Shown: positions 7,990 to 17,111, numbered from the stretch's first letter. The stretch is DNA of 64,000 nt from Rheinheimera sp. (GCF_030690345.1 NZ_JAUYGV010000007.1:62001-126000), one strand, 5' to 3'. The notes: a model not told the origin generated them from the sequence alone. Program-made: numbers and translations.

Positions 7990-8189
7990 AATCAGCCTTC
8001 GGTAGAGTACTCTCACATACTAACGTAAAGTGTTCTGTTAACAATGCACAGGTGCTGAATTATATTACTGGTCGGAGTTTTGCATTTTTCCGGCTCATTG
8101 AGTGACAGACAGAATATCTGCGGCAGCTGACAACTGGTTCCGGGCCCTCCCCGGCATGAATAAGTGATGCTTTATAGTAATTTGCTCAG

Positions 8190-8206
8190 CCTAAGCTTCG
8201 CTTAAG
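8190..8206 (+). promoter_or_regulatory. PmrA-box-like direct repeat upstream of the LTA-synthase-type gene
   Basis: CCTAAG-CTTCG-CTTAAG: two hexamers with a 5-base gap, 11-base period, matching YTTAAK-N5-YTTAAK with one mismatch. It lies 45 bases before the ATG at 8252, in an otherwise gene-free 262-base gap, at a distance suiting activation of a promoter. A second, perfect copy is at 10219. Binding protein not known. Confidence 0.5.
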
Positions 8207-8251
8207 GTTTATCCAATAGCATGCCTCAAAAATCTTTAAGGATATTGTTGC

Positions 8252-10213
8252 ATGCGAATAACGCCGTTTTTCGTCAGATTTTTTGGCCCTTATCTGCAGT
8301 ATGCAGTTATGCTGTGGCTAATGTTATTGCTGTTGTCAGTGAGCCGCATCGGGCTATTTTTCTGGCAGTTTGATCGTGTTAGCACTGCTGGCGATATCGG
8401 TTATATGCTGTTGCAAGGAGTCAGAGCCGATCTGATTTTTGCCGGTTTATGGTTGATTATTCCGCTGCTGTTGGCGCCAGTGCTGGCAGGTAAAAAGCGC
8501 TTTACCTTGTGGCGCCGCTTTAGTCATTTCTGGGTGTTGCTCGGGCTGTGTCTGGCCATTTTTATTGAGGTTTCCACGCCGCAGTTTATTTTGCAATACG
8601 ATATCAGGCCGAACCGGCTTTACGTTGAATACTTAAAATACCCTAAAGAAGTGTTCAGCACCTTGTGGCAGGGCTATCGCGCTATGTTGCTCGGTGGTGT
8701 CGCGACTACAGTCGTGCTGCTATGGGGCTTACATCGTGTGTTTAACCGTGTAACGGCGGCCACACAGCCATATGCAGATAAAACCTTGTGGTTAACCTGG
8801 CCGCTGGTAGTGGTACTGATATTCGCAGCTGTACGCTCGACCACTGAGCATCGGCCGGCAAATCCTGCCATGTTCGCTATTACCAGTGATGCGTTGGTGA
8901 ACTCGCTAATTATTAACTCGCCATACTCAGTGTTGTATGCGCTGTACAGTATGCGCCATGAAGCGCGTTCCGGTGAAATATACGGCAAGCTGCCGGACGC
9001 TGAAATGTTTAAACTTGCCTTGGACTGGCCCTGGCTAAAACAGGCTGTATTTAATGATGCAACTATTCCCACTCTGCATCATCAGCAGGCTACTGTAACC
9101 AGAACAAAGCCGCTGAATCTGGTGATTATTTTACAGGAAAGTCTGGGCGCTACTTTTGTTGAGTCTCTCGGCGGTGTGCCGGTTACCCCGGAACTGGAAA
9201 AGCTCAAACACGACGGCTGGTGGTTTGAGCAAATGTATGCCACCGGTACCCGCTCGGTGCGCGGTATTGAGGCGGTGGTATCCGGTTTTATGCCAACACC
9301 GGCGCAAAGCACGGTTAAGCTATCCTTGTCGCAGCAGAACTTCTATACACTGGGTAGCACGCTAACGCAGTTGGGCTACAACACCAGCTTTATTTACGGT
9401 GGCGAAGCGCATTTTGACAATATGCGCAGTTTTTTTACCGGCAACGGTATAAAGCAAGTGATAGACCAGGCACAAATGCCAGACCCGGTGTTTGTTGGTA
9501 GCTGGGGCGCCAGTGATGAGGATTTATTTAACGCCACAGCCAAACATCTGGCTGATATGCACCAGCAGCAAAAGCCGTTTTTCAGTTTGGTATTTACCTC
9601 CTCTAACCATACCCCGTTTGAGTTTCCTGATGGCCGCATCAGCTTATATGAAGAGCCCAAAGCCACGATGAATAATGCGGTGAAATATGCCGATTATGCC
9701 TTGGGTAAATTTATTGCCGAAGCGCGCCGGCAACCGTACTGGCAGGACACACTGTTTTTAATAGTCGCAGATCATGACAACCGGGTATATGGCAATAATT
9801 TAGTGCCGGTAGAGAAATTTCATATCCCGGCGTTGATTGTCGGCGCTGATCTTGAGCCCAGGCGCATCACCCCGGTTGCCAGCCAGATTGATTTGGCGCC
9901 AACGCTGTTATCGTTGATGGGCATCAGCAGCAGTACGCCGTTAACCGGTCGTGATTTCAGCCGTGATGCTACCAGCCCCGGCAGGGCGCTAATGCAATTC
10001 GATCAGTATTTTGCGCTGCTTGAGGAGCAGCAGGTCACCATTTTGCGGCCCGGGCAAACACCGGTCAGTGCGCACTATAACTCACAGCTTAAACAGCTGC
10101 AGTTATCCGCGCAGGTTCCCTCAGCACCGCAGGTTAAACGCGCGCTGGCACAGGTGCTGTTGCCATCTTATCTGTATCGGCAGCAACAATATCATCTGCC
10201 CGGACAACCTTAG
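8252..10213 (+). CDS. LTA synthase family sulfatase (membrane phosphoglycerol/phosphoethanolamine transferase type)
   Basis: A 653-residue protein with about five N-terminal transmembrane helices (to about residue 200) and a C-terminal extracytoplasmic sulfatase-fold domain. Visible motifs: VIILQESLGATF (metal-binding Glu), MYATGTRSVRGIEA with the nucleophile Thr near residue 330, FIYGGEAHFDNM, SSNHTPFEFP, and IVADHDNRVYG (metal-binding Asp/His). In Gram-negative bacteria such proteins move phosphoglycerol or related groups onto osmoregulated glucans or lipids. AAGGA lies 9 bases before ATG. The PmrA-box-like repeat upstream suggests envelope-modification control (inference). Substrate not determined. 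Confidence 0.88.
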   Translation: MRITPFFVRFFGPYLQYAVMLWLMLLLLSVSRIGLFFWQFDRVSTAGDIGYMLLQGVRADLIFAGLWLIIPLLLAPVLAGKKRFTLWRRFSHFWVLLGLCLAIFIEVSTPQFILQYDIRPNRLYVEYLKYPKEVFSTLWQGYRAMLLGGVATTVVLLWGLHRVFNRVTAATQPYADKTLWLTWPLVVVLIFAAVRSTTEHRPANPAMFAITSDALVNSLIINSPYSVLYALYSMRHEARSGEIYGKLPDAEMFKLALDWPWLKQAVFNDATIPTLHHQQATVTRTKPLNLVIILQESLGATFVESLGGVPVTPELEKLKHDGWWFEQMYATGTRSVRGIEAVVSGFMPTPAQSTVKLSLSQQNFYTLGSTLTQLGYNTSFIYGGEAHFDNMRSFFTGNGIKQVIDQAQMPDPVFVGSWGASDEDLFNATAKHLADMHQQQKPFFSLVFTSSNHTPFEFPDGRISLYEEPKATMNNAVKYADYALGKFIAEARRQPYWQDTLFLIVADHDNRVYGNNLVPVEKFHIPALIVGADLEPRRITPVASQIDLAPTLLSLMGISSSTPLTGRDFSRDATSPGRALMQFDQYFALLEEQQVTILRPGQTPVSAHYNSQLKQLQLSAQVPSAPQVKRALAQVLLPSYLYRQQQYHLPGQP

Positions 10214-10218
10214 TAAGG

Positions 10219-10235
10219 CTTAAGGTTTGCTTAAG
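10219..10235 (+). promoter_or_regulatory. Perfect PmrA-box-like direct repeat upstream of the TlpA-DUF4266-DUF3570-apbE operon
   Basis: CTTAAG-GTTTG-CTTAAG fits YTTAAK-N5-YTTAAK without mismatch, and the 11-base unit CTTAAGGTTTG is repeated exactly. It lies in the 62-base gap before the TlpA-like gene, 41 bases from its ATG. Direct repeats with 11-base period are typical of OmpR/PhoB-family regulators. No two-component system is encoded in this window. Confidence 0.6.
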
Positions 10236-10275
10236 GTTTGCCGGTTAGCCTGAGCCTGAATGTATTGGAGGTGGT

Positions 10276-10761
10276 ATGCAATTCAGAGTGATAACGGCAG
10301 CGCTGCTGGGATGTTTGCTTGGCAGCGGCATTGTTAGCAGTAAAGCCCTGGCCATTGAGCTTAGCGAGTTAGACGGCAGCCCGGTCAGCAGTATGCAGCA
10401 GCTAAATGGCAAGGTGATACTGGTTGATTTTTGGGCCTCGTGGTGTGTGCCATGTCGCAAGTCTTTTCCCTGGTTAAATGCGATGCAGCAGCGACATGGC
10501 GCAGAGGGCTTGCTGGTACTGGCAGTCAATGAGGACAACGAGCGCAGTGATGCCAGGCGGTTTTTACAACAGATACCGGCGCAGTTTGCCGTGTTGTACG
10601 ACGAGGCCGGCGCGCTGGCACAGCAATACCGGCTGATGGGCATGCCCAGCAGTTTTCTGATCGATAAAAAAGGCCAAATCCGTTATCGCCATATTGGTTT
10701 TAAACAAGCCGATATCGCCGGCTATGAAACACAGATCCGCCAGTTATTGGCTGAGGAGTAA
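10276..10761 (+). CDS. TlpA-family thiol:disulfide oxidoreductase
   Basis: A 161-residue exported thioredoxin-fold protein. Signal peptide residues 1-25 (ends SKALA). The redox motif is WASWCVPCRKSFPWL, followed by the DARRFLQQ helix, a cis-Pro loop MGMPSSFLIDKKG and the usual C-terminal helix. Periplasmic TlpA/ResA proteins reduce disulfides of client proteins. TTGGAGGTGGT precedes the ATG. The next gene, which encodes a small lipoprotein ending GGGCGCN, starts 5 bases later, so these cysteines may be its client (inference). Confidence 0.9.
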   Translation: MQFRVITAALLGCLLGSGIVSSKALAIELSELDGSPVSSMQQLNGKVILVDFWASWCVPCRKSFPWLNAMQQRHGAEGLLVLAVNEDNERSDARRFLQQIPAQFAVLYDEAGALAQQYRLMGMPSSFLIDKKGQIRYRHIGFKQADIAGYETQIRQLLAEE

Positions 10762-10766
10762 GCGCA

Positions 10767-10997
10767 ATGCAATACAAAAAAATAATAGCTGGCATCACTC
10801 TGGCTCTGCTGTTGGGCCAGCTAAGTGCCTGTAGCAGTTTGGGAGTAAAACCCTGGGAGCGCGACATTATGGCCAAAGAGGAGATGGCACTTAACAGTGC
10901 GCCGCTGGATAACCGGCTGGATGACCATATCTATTTCAGTAAAGAGGGCAGTAGCGGTGGCCGCAGTTTTGCCGGTGGAGGTTGCGGATGCAATTAA
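10767..10997 (+). CDS. DUF4266-family small lipoprotein
   Basis: A 76-residue protein with a lipoprotein signal (LLGQLSAC, Cys22), the KPWERDIMAKEEMAL block and a glycine/cysteine end (SFAGGGCGCN) that are the marks of DUF4266. It has no known biochemical role; the family is found next to DUF3570 and ApbE genes. Its stop overlaps the next gene's start by 10 bases, so translation is probably coupled. Confidence 0.88.
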   Translation: MQYKKIIAGITLALLLGQLSACSSLGVKPWERDIMAKEEMALNSAPLDNRLDDHIYFSKEGSSGGRSFAGGGCGCN

Positions 10998-12277
10998 AAC
11001 AGCTGGCGAATATCAGTGCAGCACTGGCAGCGGCCAGCTGCGCCGTGCTCGGACAACAGGCACAAGCCGGCACCTTATTGGATGACTGGCAGTTTAACAG
11101 TGCCATCTTGCTGTATAACGAAACTGATCGCGTCAGCGCCGCTGAAGCGGTATTCACTGCGCGTGGCGATTTTGGCGATGATAAGTATCTTAACCTGGGA
11201 TTAGTGGTCGATGCGCTGACCGGCGCTTCAGCCACCGGTGCGGTAGCGCAGCCTTATGTGCAGAGTTTTACCCGACCCTCCGGTCGTGGCAGCTATGAAG
11301 TTGCGCCCGGCGATACGCCGCTGGACGATACGTTTCATGATACACGGGTGCAGCTTGATGCCAGCTGGGAGCAACCATTGGCGCCGAACTGGCGCATTAG
11401 TGGCGGCGGCCATCTGTCTAAAGAGTACGATTATCTGTCGTTGGGGCTAAATGGCTCTATAGCGCGTGATTTTAACCAGAAAAATACCACGCTGTCGTTG
11501 GGCCTGGCATACAGCCATGACAGCATTGAACCCGAAGGCGGCATAGCGGCACCTTTTGCGCCTATGCTGCTGCGCAGTAGCTTTGCCGATGATGAAAGTT
11601 ATCAGGCCGCGTTTGCTGCCACCCGCGACAGAGCGGACGATACCAAAGATACGCTGGATATGTTGCTGGGGCTGACGCAGGTAATCAACCGCGACTGGTT
11701 AATGCAGTTTAACTACTCGCTAAGTGTGGCTGATGGCTATATGACGGACCCGTTTAAACTGGTCAGCGTGGTAAACAGCAATGGTGAAGTACAACAGAAC
11801 CTTTACGAAAGCAGGCCGGATAAGCGCACTAAACACAGTTTATACTGGCAGAATAAGTTGCACTTAAGCGGCAGTTACCTTGATGCATCGTACCGTTATA
11901 TGTGGGATGACTGGGAGTTGAGCTCACATACCGCAGATGTAAAATGGCGTCTGCCGCTGGGCCAGAGCTGGTATGTTGAGCCGCAGCTGCGTTACTACCA
12001 GCAAAGTGCGGCTGAGTTTTATCTGCCGTTTTTGCAGCAAGATGAACCGGTGCCACAATATGCCAGCGCCGATTATCGCATTGGTAAAATGAGTGCCTAT
12101 ACCCTGGGCGCTAAGTTTGGCACCAAGCTGGCGGCCGGCAATGAGCTGTCGTTCCGTATCGCCATGTATCAGCAAACGCCGGAAAATGATGGTGTTACTG
12201 CGCCGGGTATATTGGCAGATGTCGAGCTGTATGAAAAAGTTACGGCAGTGATGGCACAGGTAAGTTATTCTTTCTGA
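10988..12277 (+). CDS. DUF3570 outer-membrane beta-barrel protein with flavinylation-type motif
   Basis: A 429-residue exported protein beginning at ATG 10988 (GGTGGAGG just upstream); an in-frame TTG two codons earlier is less likely. Signal peptide about 1-27 (AQA end). The mature part is rich in amphipathic strands and ends VMAQVSYSF, as outer-membrane barrels do. Residues 75-83 read DALTGASAT, fitting the D-x-x-S/T-G-A-S/T-x-T site at which ApbE attaches FMN through a phosphoester; S81 would be the acceptor. DUF3570 function is unknown. With apbE 24 bases downstream, a covalently flavinylated envelope protein is a plausible inference. Confidence 0.85.
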   Translation: MQLKQLANISAALAAASCAVLGQQAQAGTLLDDWQFNSAILLYNETDRVSAAEAVFTARGDFGDDKYLNLGLVVDALTGASATGAVAQPYVQSFTRPSGRGSYEVAPGDTPLDDTFHDTRVQLDASWEQPLAPNWRISGGGHLSKEYDYLSLGLNGSIARDFNQKNTTLSLGLAYSHDSIEPEGGIAAPFAPMLLRSSFADDESYQAAFAATRDRADDTKDTLDMLLGLTQVINRDWLMQFNYSLSVADGYMTDPFKLVSVVNSNGEVQQNLYESRPDKRTKHSLYWQNKLHLSGSYLDASYRYMWDDWELSSHTADVKWRLPLGQSWYVEPQLRYYQQSAAEFYLPFLQQDEPVPQYASADYRIGKMSAYTLGAKFGTKLAAGNELSFRIAMYQQTPENDGVTAPGILADVELYEKVTAVMAQVSYSF

Positions 12278-12300
12278 TAGTTATTCAGCCAGGAAAACCT

Positions 12301-13197
12301 ATGACAGCCATCAGTGTGCAGCAGGGCAATAACTGTGTGGTTGGCCGGTTTCGCGCTATGGCCAGCCCGTGCGAAGTTCTGCTGGAGGGGCAGCACTTTG
12401 CACTGTGCCAACAACTCACCCAACTTGCTGCTGCAGAAGTTGAGCGTATAGAGCAAAAATACAGCCGTTATCGCAGTAACAGCGTATTAAGCCTGCTGAA
12501 TCATAATACCGGGCAATGGCAAGCTGTTGATACTGAAACTGCAGCCCTGCTGCAGTTTGCCAATACCTGTTATACGCTTAGCGATGGTCTGTTTGATATC
12601 AGCAGCGGCATTTTACGCCGGGCTTGGCGGTTTGACGGTTCAGACCATATTGCCAGCCAGCAGCAACTTGACGCTCTGCTGCCTTTTATTGGTTGGCATA
12701 AAGTAACGCTTGAGGCGGATCAGCTGTTTTTACCCACTGGCATGGAGCTGGATTTGGGCGGCATCGCCAAAGAATATGCGGTTGATAAGGTGCTGCAGCT
12801 GCTAAGCCAGCAGTTCCCGGTGGCTGATTTACCCGGCTTTGTCGTCAACTTTGGCGGCGATATGGCCTGTAACCGGCCGCGTGATGACGGCAGCTTATGG
12901 CACATAGGTATTGAAAACCCCACACTTGCCGATCAGGCCATATCAGCCGTAGGCTTAAGCCAGGGCGCGCTGGCCACCAGCGGTGATAGCCGCCGCTTCC
13001 TGCTAAAAAATGGTGTACGTTATAGCCATATCTTAAACCCGAAAACCGGCTGGCCGGTAACCGACGCACCACGCTCGGTTACCGTGGCAGCACCCAACTG
13101 TTTACTGGCTGGCATGCTGGCCACTACCGCATTATTGCAAGGCGCTGATGCCGGGGCGTTTTTGCAGGCACAGGGCTTAACTTACTGGCTGACTTAA
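12301..13197 (+). CDS. apbE: FAD:protein FMN transferase (ApbE), without visible signal peptide
   Basis: A 298-residue ApbE. Motifs: MASPCEVLL, the LDLGGIAKEYAVDKV block that binds FAD/metal, FVVNFGGDMAC, ALATSGDSRRF, and YSHILNPKTGWPV. It transfers FMN from FAD to Ser/Thr of target proteins. Most ApbE proteins are exported lipoproteins; this one starts directly with a hydrophilic segment and no upstream start adds a signal. It is the last gene of the TlpA-DUF4266-DUF3570 group; the likely target is DUF3570 (inference). AGGAAAACCT precedes the ATG. Confidence 0.93.
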   Translation: MTAISVQQGNNCVVGRFRAMASPCEVLLEGQHFALCQQLTQLAAAEVERIEQKYSRYRSNSVLSLLNHNTGQWQAVDTETAALLQFANTCYTLSDGLFDISSGILRRAWRFDGSDHIASQQQLDALLPFIGWHKVTLEADQLFLPTGMELDLGGIAKEYAVDKVLQLLSQQFPVADLPGFVVNFGGDMACNRPRDDGSLWHIGIENPTLADQAISAVGLSQGALATSGDSRRFLLKNGVRYSHILNPKTGWPVTDAPRSVTVAAPNCLLAGMLATTALLQGADAGAFLQAQGLTYWLT

Positions 13198-13201
13198 TAA
13201 C

Positions 13202-13999
13202 TTACAACTGATACAACTGCAGAAATTGCGCTGCCGGCAGCTGATTAAATTGCTGTAACAGCTGGCTGAATACTGTGCTGTCGCTAACGCTATCTAATGA
13301 CCGGATAACTTGCTGCAGGTTAGTGTCTTGCAGGCGGCAACATTGCTGGTAGCGCTGGATCTGCTGATTAAGCGGCGCTTTACCCTGCTGTTGCAGTAAG
13401 CGCTCTGCGACCACAAAAAACTGGGCACCGCCCCAATAACCGGCAGCAAAACGCCGTTGGCTTAGCAATAAAGCGGCGGTATCGGCCATGCTGTGCTGCT
13501 GCAGATAATGTTTACGCTGCACGGCAAACTTTGTGCTGATGTGGCTGGCGGCACTGTCGATTAACCCGGCCTGCTGCATGATTTGATATTGCATATAGCT
13601 GGCAAAGCCTTCAGCAAACCAGGCATGACGCCGGCCAAGATACGGCAGTGCAAGGTGTGCCATTTCATGGTAAGCCGTCCAATCGGCTATAAACTGTGCT
13701 TTATTAAATTGTGGCGCAACATAAAAATGTATCTGCTGGCTATGCTCACGCCAGGTGTTGGCCCAGGGCACCGGCTCATTACCGGGGCGGCGGTATAGAT
13801 ATAACTGCATTTCAAACGGATAAGGACCAAGCTGGTTTAAGGTAGCCTGGCTGCTAAACGCCAGCCACTGACTCAGTTTTGCTTGCTCCGCAGCGCTGAA
13901 ATCATGCTGCCAGTGCAGCTGATAAGCAGGCGTTGCCGCCATGCTGATATTGCCGGCGCTGCCAAGCAGCACCAGCATAGCAGCGATAAGCTTAGGCAC
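13202..13999 (-). CDS. Secreted zinc metallopeptidase-like protein
   Basis: A 265-residue protein beginning at GTG 13999 inside the end of the RND gene (8-base overlap). Signal peptide about 1-21 (ends SMAA). A gluzincin-type site is visible: HEMAHLALPYLGRRHAWFAEGFASY, written here as HEMAH, then E about 20 residues later in WFAEGFASY. The C-terminal half is helical and Gln-rich. No close named family is recognised; peptidase activity is inferred from the HExxH-E pattern. It is the third gene after MFP and RND, so it is probably made with the efflux pair. Confidence 0.65.
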   Translation of the reverse strand: MPKLIAAMLVLLGSAGNISMAATPAYQLHWQHDFSAAEQAKLSQWLAFSSQATLNQLGPYPFEMQLYLYRRPGNEPVPWANTWREHSQQIHFYVAPQFNKAQFIADWTAYHEMAHLALPYLGRRHAWFAEGFASYMQYQIMQQAGLIDSAASHISTKFAVQRKHYLQQHSMADTAALLLSQRRFAAGYWGGAQFFVVAERLLQQQGKAPLNQQIQRYQQCCRLQDTNLQQVIRSLDSVSDSTVFSQLLQQFNQLPAAQFLQLYQL

Positions 14000-16900
14000 G
14001 TTTTTTCAACAGCAGGGCAATATCATCACTGCTGCTTATTGCTGCGGTATCGTCCTGCACTTTACGCGGCCGCAGCTTTTCACCCAGCACCAGCATGCAC
14101 GGCGTTAAAAACAGCGTTAACACCGTAGCGAAGGTTAAACCGCCGGCAATGGCGCTGGACAGCTGAGTCCACCACTGAGTTGACGGCGCACCAAAGCCAA
14201 GGCTGGGTTCAAGCAGGTTAACGTTCACTGCCAGCACCATTGGCATTAAACCCAGTACTGTAGTAATCGAGGTTAACAATACCGGCCGTAAGCGCAGGCA
14301 ACCGGTTTCCAACGCTGCCGCAAAGGCTGATAAGCCGCTGTCACGCAGCTGATTATAGGTATCAATTAACACGATATTGTTATTTACCACTATGCCGGCC
14401 AGGCCAATAATACCCATACCTACCATGACGATGCCAAAGCTTTGACCATTCACCAACAGACCGAGTAATACCCCGGCGGTAGAGAAAATAATGGCGGATA
14501 AAATTAACAAGCTTTGATACCAGCTGTTAAATTGCACCAGTAAAATCATCAGCATCAGGAAGATAGCAGTAGCAAAGGCACCCATCAGAAAGGTCATCGC
14601 CTCTTGCTGATCAGCGCTTTCGCCGGCGGTTTTTATGTTAACGTTGTCCGGCAGTTTAATATCGCTTGCCAGCAGCGCCTGTAAGCGTTCACTTACCTGC
14701 GCGCCCGGCGCTAAATCGCTTTTTATCGTTACCGCACGGTTGCCATCAATACGCTTAATAACGCTGGTTTTTGGTGCCGGCACTAAGGTAACAAAGTTGC
14801 TCAGCGGCACCTGGCCGCGTTCGGTTTGAATGGTCAGGCGGCCCAGTTGATCTAACGAGCGCCAGCTTTGCGGAAACCGCACGCGGATATCCACTTCATC
14901 GCTGGCATATTCCGGCCGGAATTTTGCCAGCAGCAAGCCGTTACTGATCATCTGTACCGCATTACCCACGGTAAGCACATCGGCACCAAAGCGGGCGGCT
15001 GCGGCGCGGTCAACTTCAATGCGCCATTCGATGCCGGGTAAACTTCTGTCATCTTCAATATCAACAAAGCCGCCCATTTTTTGCATTTGGCTGATAATTT
15101 GCGTTACCGCCTGTTCAGTAGCAGCGGCTTCGTTGGCGCTGATTTGCAGCTCTATCGGCTTACCACCCGAAGGGCCTTCTTCCTGCTGGCGAAACTCCAG
15201 GATGATGCCGGGAATATCTGCAGTAAGCTTACGCATCTCATCAAGGATCTCTGCGGCGCGGCGACGCTCGTACCAGTCAATAAACTGAAACTGTAAGGTG
15301 CCGACCACATCGGCTGCCAGTTCCCCACCTGCGCTGGCTAACGAGCGGGCATACAGCGCTTTTACTTCGGATAACCCCAGCAAGCGCTGCTCGACTTTTT
15401 GCAGTAAAGCATCTTTTTCATAGATCGACATATCGCCGCGGGCCCGCACCCAAACCTGGGCCGACTCGGGCTCTACCGACGGGAAAAACTCCAGGCCGTG
15501 GTTGTATTTGCCATAAGCAAAGAAAATCACCACCATGGCGCCAAGCATACCGGCAAAAGTTAGCCCGGGCCGGCGCAGCAAACGGGCCAGTAAGCCACGA
15601 TAAGCCTTACCGGCACGGCTTTGTGCTACTTCGTGTACCGGTGGCTGCGCTTTGCTAAGCCCGCCCATTACCGGCAAGAAAATCAGTGCCATAAATAGTG
15701 ATGCCAGCAAGCACAAAATAACGGTGGCCGGCAGGTATTTCATAAATTGACCAACTACGCCAGGCCAAAACAGCAAGGGCATAAATACCACCACTGTAGT
15801 GGCGGTAGAGGCGATGATCGGCCAGGCCATGCGACCGGCCGCGTTAGCCCAGGCCTGCTTCGGTTTTTGCCCTTCGGCCAGGTTACGATCGGCCAGCTCA
15901 CTGACTACTATGGCGCCGTCTACCAGCATACCGGCCACCAGAATAAGGGCAAACAGCACGATTATGTTCATGGTATAACCCAGCGCGTAGACCATTAAAA
16001 TACCGGCAAAGAAGGCGCCGGGTATAGTAATGCCCACCAGTAGCGCTGAGCGCACGCCCATAGTGGCAACAATCAGGATCAGCACCAGCACTACAGCGGT
16101 CAGCACGTTGTTGAGCAAATCGGACAACATGCTTTTTACTTCTTTGGACTGGTCCATAATGTAGTTAATCTGCATGCCGTCAGGAAACTGTGCACTGGCT
16201 TTGTCTATTAACGCTTTGGTTTGCTCAATGGTGGAGATAATGTTGGCGCCACTGCGTTTTTTTACTTCCAGTACCACAGCCGGTTGGCCGTTAATGCGGG
16301 CAAAACCGAGCGGATCTTTAAAGCTGCGGCTGATGGTTGCCACATCACCAAAGGTAATCACCGTATCGCCATCTACCTTGATAGGCATTGATAACACATC
16401 ATCTAAATTCTCAATCACGCCGGGCACTTTCATGGCCATGCGGCCGGCGCCGGTATCTAAACTGCCGGCTGCCACCAGGCGGTTATTGTTTGATACCAGA
16501 TTAAACAGCTGCTGGTAATCCAGGCCATAGCCTTCCAGTACTTGCGGATCTACCACTATCTCCAGTAAGTCTTCACGGTCGCCGCCGATGTCCACTTCCA
16601 GTACTTCAGGAATGGCTTCTATATTCTCCTGCAACTGCCGTGCGATATACACCAGCTGGTTTTCTGATATTGGCCCGGATAAACCGACTGACAACACCGG
16701 AAACAGCGCAACGTTAATCTCATTTACCGTTGGCTCGTCCGCTTCGCTGGGTAACTTGGAGCGGGCGGCATCGACTTTTACCCGCACATCAGCCAGCGCC
16801 TTGTCGGCATCAAAGCCGGCATCAAATTCCAACATTACCGAGGCATGGCCTTCGCTGGAGGTAGAAGTCATCTTTTTAATGCCTTCTAATGAGCGCAGCT

Positions 16901-17111
16901 CATGCTCCATCGGCCGCACCAGCAAACGCTCACCATCCTCGGGGCTGATGCCATCCAGTGACATCGACACGTACATCATCGGAATGGCAACATCGGGATT
17001 GGCTTCTTTCGGAATGGATTGATAAGCGGTAATGCCGGCGATAAATAAAAACAGCAGCAGCATTAAGCTGGCGCGGCTGCGCTGTATCGCCGCCTGAATA
17101 ATGCTGTTCAT
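13992..17111 (-). CDS. RND efflux permease (HAE-1-like)
   Basis: A 1039-residue inner-membrane transporter with twelve helices and two large periplasmic loops. Motifs: SIPKEANPDVAIPMM after the first helix, GMLVDGAIVVSELADRN in TM4 and the GIIGLAGIVVNNNIVLID region in TM10. The usual Asp pair of TM4 (DD) reads DG; this variant is common in a subgroup of RND pumps. It would export drugs, lipids or other compounds with the membrane-fusion protein whose stop overlaps its start (ATGA, 4 bases) and an outer-membrane channel encoded elsewhere. Substrate unknown. Confidence 0.95.
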   Translation of the reverse strand: MNSIIQAAIQRSRASLMLLLFLFIAGITAYQSIPKEANPDVAIPMMYVSMSLDGISPEDGERLLVRPMEHELRSLEGIKKMTSTSSEGHASVMLEFDAGFDADKALADVRVKVDAARSKLPSEADEPTVNEINVALFPVLSVGLSGPISENQLVYIARQLQENIEAIPEVLEVDIGGDREDLLEIVVDPQVLEGYGLDYQQLFNLVSNNNRLVAAGSLDTGAGRMAMKVPGVIENLDDVLSMPIKVDGDTVITFGDVATISRSFKDPLGFARINGQPAVVLEVKKRSGANIISTIEQTKALIDKASAQFPDGMQINYIMDQSKEVKSMLSDLLNNVLTAVVLVLILIVATMGVRSALLVGITIPGAFFAGILMVYALGYTMNIIVLFALILVAGMLVDGAIVVSELADRNLAEGQKPKQAWANAAGRMAWPIIASTATTVVVFMPLLFWPGVVGQFMKYLPATVILCLLASLFMALIFLPVMGGLSKAQPPVHEVAQSRAGKAYRGLLARLLRRPGLTFAGMLGAMVVIFFAYGKYNHGLEFFPSVEPESAQVWVRARGDMSIYEKDALLQKVEQRLLGLSEVKALYARSLASAGGELAADVVGTLQFQFIDWYERRRAAEILDEMRKLTADIPGIILEFRQQEEGPSGGKPIELQISANEAAATEQAVTQIISQMQKMGGFVDIEDDRSLPGIEWRIEVDRAAAARFGADVLTVGNAVQMISNGLLLAKFRPEYASDEVDIRVRFPQSWRSLDQLGRLTIQTERGQVPLSNFVTLVPAPKTSVIKRIDGNRAVTIKSDLAPGAQVSERLQALLASDIKLPDNVNIKTAGESADQQEAMTFLMGAFATAIFLMLMILLVQFNSWYQSLLILSAIIFSTAGVLLGLLVNGQSFGIVMVGMGIIGLAGIVVNNNIVLIDTYNQLRDSGLSAFAAALETGCLRLRPVLLTSITTVLGLMPMVLAVNVNLLEPSLGFGAPSTQWWTQLSSAIAGGLTFATVLTLFLTPCMLVLGEKLRPRKVQDDTAAISSSDDIALLLKKRA

